Notes: generated by a model not told the origin, from the letters alone. A DNA stretch of 64,000 bases from CAZPXZ01 sp965221505 (GCA_965221505.1 CBDCSI010000001.1:2170001-2234000); one strand, 5' to 3'. Positions 42,008-51,626 are shown, counted from the first letter of the stretch. Translations and numbers: made by a program.

Positions 42008-43357
42008 ATGACACGAGACCGACACCCTAACCCGGGCGACGACGCGTCCCACCCGGGCCGGCGCCCGCCCAGGGACCTGCTGGCGCTTTACGCGGACGAC
42101 CCCGAACGGGCGGACCGCATCGTCTTCGGTCGCATCCCGCACCCGGACCGGCGGGGCTTCCTGAACGGCGCCGGCCTCGCGGCGATGGGCGCGATGATCG
42201 GCGCAACGGTGCCGTTTCACCGCCTGATGCCGGCCGGCTTCGTTCCGGAAGCGCTGGCCCAGGAAGCCATGCTCCTCGCCGGAAAGGAGGGTCTCACCGT
42301 CCTCAACGACCGGCCGCTGAACGCCGAGACGCCGGCCCACCTGCTGGACGACGACGTGACGCCGAACGCCCGGCACTTCATCCGCAACAACGGTATTCCG
42401 CCGGAGAGCATGGATCCCGCGAACTGGACGCTGACGATCGACGGAGAGGTCGGCAATGCGATGGAACTGTCCGTCGAAGAGCTCAAGTCCCGCTACGAGG
42501 TCGTCCGGCGCCGGCTCCTGATCGAATGCGGCGGCAACGGCCGCGCGGCGTTCGATCCGCCCGCGAGCGGCAACCAGTGGACGGTCGGCGCGGTCGGGAA
42601 CGCGGAATGGACCGGCGTGCGCCTGGCGGACGTGTTGCAGAGCGCCGGGTTGACGGCCGATGCGGTCTACACGGGCCATTACGGGCTCGACACCCATCTC
42701 TCCGGCGATCCGGAGAAGCTGCCGATTTCGCGCGGGGTTCCGATCGCAAAGGCCATGGACCCCGACACGCTGATCGCCTTCGCCATGAACGGCGAGCCGA
42801 TCCATCCGATGAACGGCGCTCCGCTTCGGGTGGTTGCGCCTGGCTGGCCCGGTTCCTGCTCGCAGAAGTGGCTGAGCCGCATCTGGGTCCGGGACCAGGT
42901 GCACGACGGGCCGAAGATGACCGGAACCTCCTACCGCGTTCCGGCCTATCCGGTGGAACCCGGGGAGGAGGTGCCGAAGAGCGCCTTCGGGATCATCGAG
43001 GAGATGCCGGTCAAGTCGCTGATCACCTATCCTGAGAGCGGGCTCGCGCTGCCTGCGGGAACCGCGTCCGTCGAGGTCCGGGGGCACGCATGGGCCGGCG
43101 ATCACGAGGTCCGGTCCGTCGAGGTCTCGTCGAACTTCGGGACCGCGTGGCAGACCGCCGAGCTGAGCCCGCCGCCGAACAGCCACTCCTGGCAGCGCTG
43201 GCGCGCGCAGGTCGCCTTGCCGAGCCACGGCTACTACGAGATCTGGGCCCGGGCCACGGACAGCCGCGGCCGGATGCAGCCGCATGCGATCGCCTGGAAT
43301 CCGAAGGGTTACCTGAACAACGCCATGCACCGGATCTCGCTTCGGGTCGCAGCTTGA
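42008..43357 (+). CDS. Sulfite-oxidase-family molybdopterin enzyme (SorA/SoxC-like)
   Basis: 449 residues. A long N-terminal region of 47 residues precedes the twin-arginine motif DRRGFLNGAGLAAMGAMIG, so it is exported folded by Tat. The Moco domain has FIRNNG (125-129) and the Mo-ligand Cys174 in LIECGGNGRAAF. It continues with GAVGNAEWTGVRLADVL, and GAPLRVVAPGWPGSCSQKWL is the conserved substrate/Moco region. The C-terminal Mo-co dimerisation domain starts near 320. The gene overlaps a diheme cytochrome c gene, so it probably oxidises sulfite or a sulfane sulfur and passes electrons to that cytochrome. SorAB versus SoxCD cannot be settled by eye. Confidence 0.88.
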   Translation: MTRDRHPNPGDDASHPGRRPPRDLLALYADDPERADRIVFGRIPHPDRRGFLNGAGLAAMGAMIGATVPFHRLMPAGFVPEALAQEAMLLAGKEGLTVLNDRPLNAETPAHLLDDDVTPNARHFIRNNGIPPESMDPANWTLTIDGEVGNAMELSVEELKSRYEVVRRRLLIECGGNGRAAFDPPASGNQWTVGAVGNAEWTGVRLADVLQSAGLTADAVYTGHYGLDTHLSGDPEKLPISRGVPIAKAMDPDTLIAFAMNGEPIHPMNGAPLRVVAPGWPGSCSQKWLSRIWVRDQVHDGPKMTGTSYRVPAYPVEPGEEVPKSAFGIIEEMPVKSLITYPESGLALPAGTASVEVRGHAWAGDHEVRSVEVSSNFGTAWQTAELSPPPNSHSWQRWRAQVALPSHGYYEIWARATDSRGRMQPHAIAWNPKGYLNNAMHRISLRVAA

Positions 43358-44076
43358 TGCGGGCGGGTCCGGGGACGCTGCGGCGGATCGCGCTCGCGCT
43401 CCTGGTCGCGACCCTGTCGTCCGGCTACCCCGGACCCGTTTCGGCCGATACGGTCGCCGCCCAGGTCGAGGCGGCGGATCCGGCATCCGGCGAGCGGGTG
43501 TTTCGCAAGTGCAAGGCCTGCCATACGGTCTCCCGCGGCGGACGAAATCTCACCGGACCCAATCTCTGGGGCGTGGTCGGGCGCCCGAAGGGGTCCGTCG
43601 ACGGGTTCAAGTATTCGAAGGGCCTGGCCTCGCTCGGCGGCGTATGGGACGTGGAACAACTCTACGAATACCTGCATTCCCCCCGTAAGTTCGTCAAGGG
43701 CAGCCGCATGACCTTCGTGCTGCGGAAGCCCCGCGAACGGGTGGCCGTGATCGCCTATCTGCAGTCGATGCACGACGACTCGCCGGACTCCGCCACGGCG
43801 GGACTTGCGGAACCGACAGCGGAGGAGACCGCCCTGCTTGCGGCGGACTATGCCGGGCTTCCCCCCGGGGACGGGCGCGACGAGGTGTTCGCGCTCTGCA
43901 GCGCCTGCCACTCCCTGAAATTGGTCACCCAGCAGGGTCTGAACGAACGCCGCTGGGACGGCTTGATGGACTGGATGGTCGAAGAACAGGGCATGGACGA
44001 GATGGACGAGGAGACGCGCGGGCTGGTGGTACGGTATCTCGCGACTCACTTCGGCGAGGACAGCCGACGCAACTGA
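43357..44076 (+). CDS. Diheme cytochrome c, electron acceptor of the Mo enzyme
   Basis: 239 residues with a signal peptide (about 1-30). The first heme site is CKACH (52-56) in a class I cytochrome c domain (GPNLWGVVGRPKGS, probable axial Met118 in SRMTF, VIAYLQSM). The second is CSACH (181-185) in a different, Sox/SorB-like module with several Met residues (MVEEQGMDEMDEE). Start ATG overlaps the stop of the Mo enzyme gene by one base (TGATG at 43355-43359), so translation is coupled. It carries electrons from the sulfite/sulfane dehydrogenase towards the respiratory chain. Confidence 0.88.
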   Translation: MRAGPGTLRRIALALLVATLSSGYPGPVSADTVAAQVEAADPASGERVFRKCKACHTVSRGGRNLTGPNLWGVVGRPKGSVDGFKYSKGLASLGGVWDVEQLYEYLHSPRKFVKGSRMTFVLRKPRERVAVIAYLQSMHDDSPDSATAGLAEPTAEETALLAADYAGLPPGDGRDEVFALCSACHSLKLVTQQGLNERRWDGLMDWMVEEQGMDEMDEETRGLVVRYLATHFGEDSRRN

Positions 44077-44605
44077 GTCTTCGTCCTCGCGCTTCCTCGC
44101 TCCCGTCCTTCGGTGCGCCGCCGACGCCGGTATCGGGGCGGCCACGAATCGACTCTCTTCGCGCGCAGGGACGGTCGCTGCGCCTCATGCCCCGTCTTGC
44201 GCAGGATGACGCGGGAGCCGTCGAGGAAAGCGTTCCGGTCGGAAGCGAGAGCGCTGACCAATCCTTCCACTCATTCTACGATACTTCATGTAACACGTTT
44301 CCATTACTAATCTTTCTTCTCTCCATGACGAGGCCGTCCGATGTGGATCGCCGATGCGGGACCGTGGGACCGCAGACCGATGCCGCACTCGCGGGAGAAC
44401 GCCGGAAGAAGATCCGTTACCGGGCCGAATTGCGATCCGTACGCTGCAGCGGAATTCGGCTTCGACTACCATGCGCCGAAGCGGGGTCGCGGCGCGACTC
44501 GGGAGATTCGGTCCGAAGACCCTGCGGTTCGCACCCTGGGCAGCCCGCGGGATCCGTCGTCGGGCGGAGCTTGACGTAGGCAGCGGCATAAGCAGGAACG
44601 GCGTA
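44077..44605. other. Intergenic region, 529 bp, no gene found
   Basis: The middle (about 44260-44330) is clearly more AT-rich than its surroundings (for example cattactaatctttcttctc) and may contain a promoter for the downstream helicase gene. An in-frame Arg-rich extension of the helicase frame covers 44354-44605 but has no recognisable sequence and no ribosome binding site at its start. Confidence 0.5.
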
Positions 44606-47425
44606 ATGGCAGATCGGCTCGTCGAATCGAGACAGGACACCCGGAACCGGAAAGATCGCCCTCCCGCGTTTCGGGGCTGGTTGTCGACGGACGAACAGGA
44701 GGTCGAGCGCCGCCGGTGGCGGGGTCGAACCGAGGTGCTGGAATTCGAGCGCCTGGAGCCCGGGTTCGAGTTCTACGGAACGTATCGCGTCGCCGGATCC
44801 GCGGGCCGGAGCTACACCGTCGAAGTCCGGCATCTTCGGGATCTCTCGAACAGCTGCACCTGCCAGGACTTCGCCAACGCCGGTCTCGGCACGTGCAAGC
44901 ACGTCGAAGGGGTGCTTCATCGCCTGCGGGAGACGGACCCGCACCGCTTCGAAGAGGCTGCAACGGCCGGATCGCCCAGGATCGAGGTCTTTCTCGCGGA
45001 CGACCCGGAGCCGAGTCCGACGGTAGTGGCTCCGACAAACGTCGCCGTACCCGGGCTGGGCGACGAAGTCCGGCGCCTGGCGGCGACGCTTTGCGAGGGA
45101 TCGGACCTCGATGCGCTCGCCGGGTTGCGTGCGCTTGCGGACGCGAATTCGGCAACCCTCCGGGTATCCCTTCTCCTGGACGGATGGGCGGAGCGGAAGC
45201 GCAGCGAAGCCGAGCGGGAAGCCCGGCGGACGCGGGTCCTCGCCGCGATCGATGCGGGGCGGCTCACCGTCGACAATCTCAAGTATTCGCTCTTCCCCTA
45301 CCAGGTGAAGGGCGTGCTTCACCTCGCTCTGGGCGGTCGGGTGATGCTGGCCGACGACATGGGCCTCGGCAAGACCGTTCAGGCGATCGGCGCGACGGAA
45401 CTGCTCGCCCGGATCGGCGAGGTCGAACGGGTCTTGGTGGTATGCCCCACTTCGCTGAAGTCGGAATGGGCGGAGCAGATCGCCGGAGCGACCGACCGCG
45501 AGACGCAGCTGGTGCAAGGGTTGCTTCCGGCCCGGCTGGCGCAATACGCCGAGGCGCCCTTCTACACCGTCACCAATTACGAACAGGTGCGCAACGACCT
45601 TGCCCACATCCAGCGCCTGGTACGGCCCGACCTGGTCATCCTGGACGAGGCGCAACGCATCAAGAATTGGCGTACCAAGACCGCCGATTCGGTGAAGCGC
45701 CTCGAGAGCCGCTTCGCCTTCGTGCTCACCGGAACGCCGCTCGAAAACCGGATCGACGAGGTCTATTCGATCGCGCAGTATCTGGACCCCGACCTGCTCG
45801 GACCGCTGTTCCGGTTCAACCGACGCTACTACGTGCTCGACGATCGCGGGCGGCCGGTGTCGCTGAAACACCTGGACGAGCTGCACCGGCGCATCGGGAC
45901 GGTGATGCTACGCCGGAGGAAGGACGACATCGAGCAGGAGCTGCCGGACCGTGTCGTCAACAACTTTTACCTGCCGATGACGGAGGTGCAGGCCGACCGG
46001 TACGCGGACTACGAGGCCATGGTCGTGCGCCTCGCGTCGATCGCGCGCAGTCGCCCGCTCTCCGACGTCGAGTTCAAGCGGATGCAGGGCGGGCTCGCCT
46101 GCATGCGAATGCTTTGCGACACGGCCTACATTCTCGACCCGACGGAGCGGGACTGTCCCAAGCTGGAAGAGCTGGAGCGGATTCTCGAGGACCTGCTGTC
46201 GGACCCGACGAGCAAGGTGATCGTGTTTTCGGAGTGGGTCCGGATGCTCAGCCTCGTGCGGGAGCGGCTGCAGGAGATGGGCGTGGAATACGCCTGGCAC
46301 ACGGGCAGCGTGCCGCAGCAGAAGCGCCGGGCGGAAATCCAGCGCTTCAAGGAGGATCCCGACTGCCGCGTGTTCCTTTCGTCGGAGAGCGGCGGGGCGG
46401 GCCTGAACCTGCAAGCCGCCAACGCCGTGATCAACGTCGATCTGCCGTGGAATCCCGCAAAGCTGGAGCAACGCATCGCACGGGCCTGGCGAAAGCACCA
46501 GAAGCGGACGGTCCATGTCGTCAATCTGGTCGCCGAGAACACCATCGAGCACCGGATGCTGGGGGTGCTGGAAGCCAAGCAGGGCCTGTCCGACGCGGTA
46601 CTGGACGGTGCGACGGAGGACGGGAAGCTGGAGCTTCCCTCCGGCCGGAAAGCGCTGCTGGAGCGGCTCGAGGAGCTCCTGGCGCAGCCGGACCCGGCTG
46701 CGCCCCCGAAGCCCGTCGCGGAGGACCCCGTGGCGTCGTCGCTGACCGCCCTCCGGGAAGCCTACGGCGAGGCTCTGTTTGCCGTCGAGCTTCGAAAGGA
46801 CCGGTCGGAGGGCAAGTCCCTCCTGGTCGTCCTGCAACCGGTCGAGGGAGCCGAGCCGGCAGACCCGGAGTCGATCGGTTGCGCGCTCCCGGTCACCTCC
46901 ATCGATCGCACGAGCTACGAGTCCATGCTGCGCATGGAGGAAGCGGGGATGCTCGATTTCTCCGCGACCCGGCTCGACGTCGTCTACCGCGAGACTCCGG
47001 AGGATCGGGCGGAAGTCGAAACCCGCCGGAACCGGGAACGGGCGCAGGCGCATCTTGCCGAAGCGGTGCGGCTCCAGAAGATGGCGGTGCTTCTCTCGGG
47101 CGGCGGATTCGAGGCGGAAGCCGGGAAGCAGGCGGGACCGATCGCGGTGGCCGCGATCCGCGCGCTCGCCGCCGATTCCGGTCTCGACGCCGGAGACGAT
47201 TCTCCTGCCGGCGACGCGTTGCTGGCGACGTGCGGGCAGCTGATCGAGGCCGGAGTCCTGACGGCCGAACTGGAAGCGACGGCTGCCCGGCTGTGTATGG
47301 ATGCGGTCGGCGAGATCGAGGATTCCGTGTCGTTCGGTGCCGGCCGGGACGACTCCGGCACCGCCGCCGGCCTCGAGGGCGCCGGACGAATTCTCGACGT
47401 AGCGCGGAACCGGCTCGCCGCCTGA
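44606..47425 (+). CDS. SWIM zinc-finger SNF2-family DNA translocase
   Basis: 939 residues. A SWIM zinc finger stands at the N-terminus (Cys84, Cys86, Cys97, His99). The SNF2 ATPase follows with DMGLGKT (251-257), DEAQ (347-350), LTGTPLENRIDEVYSI, and the helicase C-terminal motifs SSESGGAGLNLQAAN and QRIARAWRKHQKR. The last 220 residues are Ala/Glu-rich and unlike known domains. Such proteins translocate on double-stranded DNA and displace proteins. In bacteria they are found alone or in defence islands. The start at 44606 gives SD AGGAA; the gene is isolated, with long gaps on both sides. Confidence 0.85.
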   Translation: MADRLVESRQDTRNRKDRPPAFRGWLSTDEQEVERRRWRGRTEVLEFERLEPGFEFYGTYRVAGSAGRSYTVEVRHLRDLSNSCTCQDFANAGLGTCKHVEGVLHRLRETDPHRFEEAATAGSPRIEVFLADDPEPSPTVVAPTNVAVPGLGDEVRRLAATLCEGSDLDALAGLRALADANSATLRVSLLLDGWAERKRSEAEREARRTRVLAAIDAGRLTVDNLKYSLFPYQVKGVLHLALGGRVMLADDMGLGKTVQAIGATELLARIGEVERVLVVCPTSLKSEWAEQIAGATDRETQLVQGLLPARLAQYAEAPFYTVTNYEQVRNDLAHIQRLVRPDLVILDEAQRIKNWRTKTADSVKRLESRFAFVLTGTPLENRIDEVYSIAQYLDPDLLGPLFRFNRRYYVLDDRGRPVSLKHLDELHRRIGTVMLRRRKDDIEQELPDRVVNNFYLPMTEVQADRYADYEAMVVRLASIARSRPLSDVEFKRMQGGLACMRMLCDTAYILDPTERDCPKLEELERILEDLLSDPTSKVIVFSEWVRMLSLVRERLQEMGVEYAWHTGSVPQQKRRAEIQRFKEDPDCRVFLSSESGGAGLNLQAANAVINVDLPWNPAKLEQRIARAWRKHQKRTVHVVNLVAENTIEHRMLGVLEAKQGLSDAVLDGATEDGKLELPSGRKALLERLEELLAQPDPAAPPKPVAEDPVASSLTALREAYGEALFAVELRKDRSEGKSLLVVLQPVEGAEPADPESIGCALPVTSIDRTSYESMLRMEEAGMLDFSATRLDVVYRETPEDRAEVETRRNRERAQAHLAEAVRLQKMAVLLSGGGFEAEAGKQAGPIAVAAIRALAADSGLDAGDDSPAGDALLATCGQLIEAGVLTAELEATAARLCMDAVGEIEDSVSFGAGRDDSGTAAGLEGAGRILDVARNRLAA

Positions 47426-48204
47426 ACCATTGCGGGCGACGCGCCGCAAGACCTCACTGAGCAGGGCCCGAGGCAACCAAAACGCCAAGAGCGATTACGG
47501 CGACGACGCGACTCGGTTGATCGAGAGCGTTCTGAATTGCGACCCTGAGCCGACCCGATTCGCTGCCGAGCGATAGAACGAGGCCGTCCCGACCCTCCCC
47601 CCGCTACATTCGGTCGCGAATAGGAGAAAGTCCAGGTGTGCGGCGGGGGACCGGAAACCATAGAGAGATATCAGGGTCGCCGGGACGAGTGTCCGACGAC
47701 GCTGCCCACGTCCCCTTCCGGTCGGCGGACGGCAAGGAGTCGCCCCGCACTGGAAGACCGGTCGAGGATCGCCGGTTGCGTGATCGCCTCGCGGCGGCAA
47801 GCGCCCCAGAGATGTCGACATGGATGCAAATTGACGCGCGTTTTGCCGAAAATTTGCGCTCCCGGGTGCGGCGAGCCGGCTGCTTTCGCTTCCCGGTCCC
47901 GAAGCGCATCCGGCATCTCCACCCCGTCGAGCATCGCCCGATCCCGAGCACGTCGCTCGGCATTGCAGCGCTGAGTCGCCGCACTTCGGTCCGAACGAGG
48001 CGAGACGGATGCCACCTCGGCTCGCTCCCGCCGCAGGGTGCTGTCCCCTGCAACCAGCAAACCCCGTAGTCCATGCCGGAAACGCCGCAAGCGCATTTCA
48101 CGAGCACCGATCGAGCAGGAAGCGAGCCAGTGCGACAACAAGCTAGTCATGCCTGGTCGAAGCGGATATGTTGATTCAAAACGACACAATAGGGAGTCTC
48201 GAAT
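47426..48204. other. Intergenic region, 779 bp, no gene recognised
   Basis: Both strands show only low-complexity Arg/Ser frames. A 7-bp inverted repeat gcaaatt-N18-aatttgc at 47826-47857 is the only structure noticed and might be an operator or chance. No NikR-like GTATGA-N16-TCATAC palindrome was found before the nickel-type importer that follows. Confidence 0.5.
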
Positions 48205-49752
48205 ATGCCAAACTTCAATCGACGCCAAGCCTTGGCGTCCTCGGCAGCCTTGTCGTTCATCGCGACCCTGCCGCGAATCGCTTTGGCAGGTGGGCACGGC
48301 GATACTCTCCGAGTCGCGATCGCCGGCGAAACCGGCGACCTCGACCTGCTACAAAACGTATCAACGCTTTCGTCCTACACGGTCGTCTTTGACGGGCTCA
48401 TTCATTATGGCCCCGGCGGAAAGCTGGAGCCAGGCCTCGCCACGTCGTGGGCGGTAGCCGAAGACGGAAAATCGATCACCTTCGACCTCCGCGAGGGCGT
48501 GACCTTTTCCGACGGAACGTCGTTCGACGCAGAGGCCGCGAAGTGGAACCTCGAACGCTGGATGGGCGTCGAAGACTTCTCTTGGATCGGAATATCCGAC
48601 GCATACGAGAACGTCGTCATAAACGGCCCAAACCGGATCACCGTGAACCTGACGCGACCGGTGCCGGCAGCGCTTCTGGAACTCACGATCGTGCGCCCGG
48701 TGCGCTTCCTCTCGCCGAACGCGGACGACGGCCAACCCGTCGGGACCGGCCCCTGGATCGTCGAGAGTTACTCGTCGAGCGAGACGATACTCACCAGAAA
48801 CGATTCCTATTGGGGAGAGAAACCCTCGTTCGGTCGGCTGGAACTCAAGGTGGTCCCGGACGAATTGGCTCGCGCCAACGCTCTGCGGGCAGGCGAGCTC
48901 GACGTGATCGGCGGCGACTGGGTCGCCCCGCTCTCCCCGCGCCGTGCCCGTGCGCTCGAAGGCGAAGGCATGACCATCGTGGCCGAACCGGGGACCGCAA
49001 CGACGATCCTCGGCTACTCGCCGAAATCGCCGGTCATGTCGGAATTCGGGGTGCGGGAAGCGGTGTTCCTGGGCATCGACCGCGCCGCCGTCGCGCAGGT
49101 TCTCTTCGAGGGTTTCGCCGACCCGACAGTCGACGTCTTTCCGACGACCGTCCCGACAGCCGGTGCCCGTCGCGACGTACCCGCCCGCGACGCGGCCGCT
49201 GCTCGGGCGGCCCTGGAAGCGGCAGGATGGAGCGGCGACGGGTCCGGCTGGACGAAGGGCGGCCAGGCGCTCGAGATCGACTTCCTCGTATCCGAGGAAT
49301 CCTTCCCCGGCTCGCGCCGGATCGCCGAGATGATCCAGGCGATGCTGACTGAGATCGGCTTCGCGGTAAACGTCTCGTCGGTCGACAACGCCACGATGCA
49401 CGAACGGCGCCCCAACTTCGAATACGACCTGACCTTCTTCGCGACCTACGGCGCGCCCTACGACCCGCACGGATCGCTTGGAGCTTCGTTCGTGTCGACG
49501 GTGGATACGGGTCCGGACGGCAAGATCTACGTTTCCGACGAACTCGATACGGTGGTTCTCGCTGCGCTGGAGGCTTCGGGCGAGGCGCGGGAAGCCGCGA
49601 TGCAGGGCGTCTATGACTGGCTCCACGACAACGTGGCGGCCTGTCCGCTTCTGGTGACGCAGAGGATCTGGGCGGTGCATCCTCGCGTACAGGGCTTCAG
49701 CCTGCCGGCGACCGACTACGACATCCCCTACAAGGGGCTGACGATCGGCTGA
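48205..49752 (+). CDS. ABC transporter substrate-binding protein, NikA-like (family 5)
   Basis: 515 residues, with an export signal (MPNFNRRQALASSAALSFIATLPRIALA in two halves, possibly Tat by the Arg-Arg). Features shared with NikA are LATSWAVAEDGKSITFDLRE, GVTFSDGTSFDAEAAKWNLER, VGTGPWIVESY, NDSYWGEKPSFGRLELKV and ATYGAPYDPHG. It is first in a five-gene operon with two permeases and two ATPases, the nikABCDE order. Nickel, a metal-chelate or a peptide are candidate ligands. The gene ends in a tandem 11-bp repeat over the stop codon. Confidence 0.87.
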   Translation: MPNFNRRQALASSAALSFIATLPRIALAGGHGDTLRVAIAGETGDLDLLQNVSTLSSYTVVFDGLIHYGPGGKLEPGLATSWAVAEDGKSITFDLREGVTFSDGTSFDAEAAKWNLERWMGVEDFSWIGISDAYENVVINGPNRITVNLTRPVPAALLELTIVRPVRFLSPNADDGQPVGTGPWIVESYSSSETILTRNDSYWGEKPSFGRLELKVVPDELARANALRAGELDVIGGDWVAPLSPRRARALEGEGMTIVAEPGTATTILGYSPKSPVMSEFGVREAVFLGIDRAAVAQVLFEGFADPTVDVFPTTVPTAGARRDVPARDAAAARAALEAAGWSGDGSGWTKGGQALEIDFLVSEESFPGSRRIAEMIQAMLTEIGFAVNVSSVDNATMHERRPNFEYDLTFFATYGAPYDPHGSLGASFVSTVDTGPDGKIYVSDELDTVVLAALEASGEAREAAMQGVYDWLHDNVAACPLLVTQRIWAVHPRVQGFSLPATDYDIPYKGLTIG

Positions 49753-49777
49753 CGATCGGGCGAACGGGGCGGGACCC

Positions 49778-50719
49778 GTGCGACGCGTCTTCCTGAGGCG
49801 CGCGGGTCTCGCCCTGTTATTGATGCTGGCCGCCACCGCGCTAACTTTCGCGCTGGTGACGGCCGCCCCCGGCAACGTCGCCGCGCTGATCGCCGAACGG
49901 GCGGCGGGCGCGGGCGCGGACGGCCAGATGATTGCCCGGATCGCCAAAGAACTCGGCCTGAACGATCCGCTTCCGGTGCGGTATTTCAGATGGCTCGGGG
50001 ACGCGTTCGCCGGCGACTTCGGGGTTAGCCTGCGCACGGGCAAGCCGATCTCCGAGGAGTTCGCGGAGCGTATCCCGGTAACCGCCGCCCTGCTCGCGGG
50101 CGGCGGTATCCTCGCATTGCTCTATTCCCTGGCGCTGGGGATCGTAGGAGCCGCTTCGAACGGCGGAGGCACGGACCGGCTCCTGCACGGTATCGCCCTT
50201 GTCGGCGCCTCGACGCCGAACTTCTTTGTCGCAGCGCTTCTGGTGATCGTCTTTGCCGTCGGCCTCGGTTGGGTCCCGAGTTTCGGCCTTTACGGCTGGA
50301 CTTCGTGGCTGCTGCCTTGCGTGACCATCTCGCTCTTTCCGGGATCGGTGCTTGCCAGAGTAGTGCGCGTCAATCTGCAAGAGGCCATGGCGCGTCCCTT
50401 CGCGACGACCGGATTCGCGAAGGGAATGAGCCGCGGCGAAGTTCTCGTACGCGAGGCGCTGCCGAATATAGCCATCCCCTACATCACGACGTTCGGCGCA
50501 CAGTTCACGCTGATGATCATCGGCGCCATCGTGGTCGAACGCGTCTTCGGCCTGAACGGCATCGGCGCTTTCTTCATCGAGGCGATCCGGTTTCGAGACT
50601 TCGTCGGCATGCAGGCCGTCTTGACCCTGTTCGTCGTCTTCTTCGTCACCGTGAACCTGCTCGTCGACCTCGTCGCCATGCTGATCGACCCTCGGTTGCG
50701 TAGAGCCAGGAGGGTGTGA
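49778..50719 (+). CDS. ABC transporter permease, NikB/DppB type
   Basis: 313 residues, GTG start. The N-terminal helix is followed by TAAPGNVAALIAERAAG, a loop (KELGLNDPLPVRYFRWLGDAFAG) and five further helices. The EAA-type loop is TTGFAKGMSRGEVLVREALPN, with VERVFGLNGIGAFFIEAI later and a DPRLRRA-type C-terminus. It forms the membrane channel with the next gene product. The 3' end carries AGGAGGG (50708-50714), which serves as ribosome binding site of the following gene. Confidence 0.9.
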   Translation: MRRVFLRRAGLALLLMLAATALTFALVTAAPGNVAALIAERAAGAGADGQMIARIAKELGLNDPLPVRYFRWLGDAFAGDFGVSLRTGKPISEEFAERIPVTAALLAGGGILALLYSLALGIVGAASNGGGTDRLLHGIALVGASTPNFFVAALLVIVFAVGLGWVPSFGLYGWTSWLLPCVTISLFPGSVLARVVRVNLQEAMARPFATTGFAKGMSRGEVLVREALPNIAIPYITTFGAQFTLMIIGAIVVERVFGLNGIGAFFIEAIRFRDFVGMQAVLTLFVVFFVTVNLLVDLVAMLIDPRLRRARRV

Positions 50720-50720
50720 G

Positions 50721-51626
50721 ATAACGATCCCCAAGCTTCCCTGGCTCGTCCTTTCTCCGGCTCTGACGTTCGTACTCGTCGGTGTGTTCGCGCCGCTCCT
50801 GATGACGCACGACCCCGCAGCGCAGGACTACACTGCCATCCTCCAAGGGCCGTCGACGTCGCACTGGCTGGGGACCGACTACCTCGGACGCGACCTCTGG
50901 AGCCGGATTGTTGCAGGTGCGCGCACCTCGCTCGTCGCGATGTCCTTCGTGCTCGTAGCCGCTCTCGTGATCGGGGTCGTCGTGGGCTCGGTCGCGGGGT
51001 ATGTGGGCGGTCTCGTCGAGACCGTCCTGATTTCGCTTGTCGACATCGCACTCGCGTTGCCCTCCCTCATTATCGCTCTGGCCCTGATGGGCGTGTTCTC
51101 GGGCGAAAATTTCGACTGGTTGGACAATTACTGGAAAATGGTTCTTGCGCTCACGCTGGCCTGGTGGGCCAACTATGCGCGGATGAGCCGGGCCGTCGTC
51201 GTGGCGGAACTGCAGCAACCGTATATCGAAGCCGCCCGCGTCATGGGCGCATCGCATATCTGGATTTTCGCGCGCCATATACTGCCGCACGTGCTCGGAC
51301 TCGTGGTCGTCTATGCGTCTGCCGACGCCGGGGCGCTCGTCCTCGCTATCGCGACCCTGTCGTTTCTCGGCCTCGGCGTCGCCCCCCCGACGGCCGAGTG
51401 GGGGCAGATGCTGGTCGACGGGATGAGCTACATCGAGGACCACCCGAGCCTCGTGGTCGTTCCCGGTCTTGCGTTGACCGCCGTAGTCGTCAGTTTCAAC
51501 CTGCTGGGCGAGGCGTTCGCGCTCCAGAAAGTTCCGCGCGCGCTCAGAGGGCGTGCGCTCGACCGCAAACGCGCCAAACGGACGGATGAGGAATTGGCCC
51601 GCAATACTGCGAAAGGCCCGACATGA
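50721..51626 (+). CDS. ABC transporter permease, NikC/DppC type, with apparent ATA start codon
   Basis: About 301 residues when read from ATA 50721. The family signature WLGTDYLGRDLWSRIVAGAR (about 54-73 of this reading) and the EAA-type loop AARVMGASHIWIFARHILPH are present, and GLGVAPPTAEWGQMLVDGMS is near the C-terminus. Upstream of GTG 50784 the frame continues through a convincing first membrane helix (LPWLVLSPALTFVLVGVF), but no ATG, GTG or TTG is available. ATA stands 6 nt behind a perfect AGGAGGG. Starting at GTG 50784 would remove that helix. The start is therefore either a rare ATA or a sequence error. Confidence 0.8.
   Translation: MTIPKLPWLVLSPALTFVLVGVFAPLLMTHDPAAQDYTAILQGPSTSHWLGTDYLGRDLWSRIVAGARTSLVAMSFVLVAALVIGVVVGSVAGYVGGLVETVLISLVDIALALPSLIIALALMGVFSGENFDWLDNYWKMVLALTLAWWANYARMSRAVVVAELQQPYIEAARVMGASHIWIFARHILPHVLGLVVVYASADAGALVLAIATLSFLGLGVAPPTAEWGQMLVDGMSYIEDHPSLVVVPGLALTAVVVSFNLLGEAFALQKVPRALRGRALDRKRAKRTDEELARNTAKGPT

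Noticed and set aside
44354..44605. Upstream in-frame extension of the SNF2 gene
   Set aside because: It is low-complexity Arg-rich sequence with no ribosome binding site; the SWIM domain needs only the start at 44606.
47826..47857. gcaaatt-N18-aatttgc inverted repeat as a nickel regulator operator
   Set aside because: It does not match the NikR consensus, lies about 350 bp from the operon start, and 7-bp arms are expected by chance.
47671..48297. 208-codon minus-strand frame in the gap before the nik-like operon
   Set aside because: It overlaps the start of the binding-protein gene and has no motif or start signal.
49738..49759. Tandem 11-bp repeat over the stop codon of the NikA-like gene
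   Set aside because: It is a simple short duplication without structure, and the stop codon and reading frame are unaffected.
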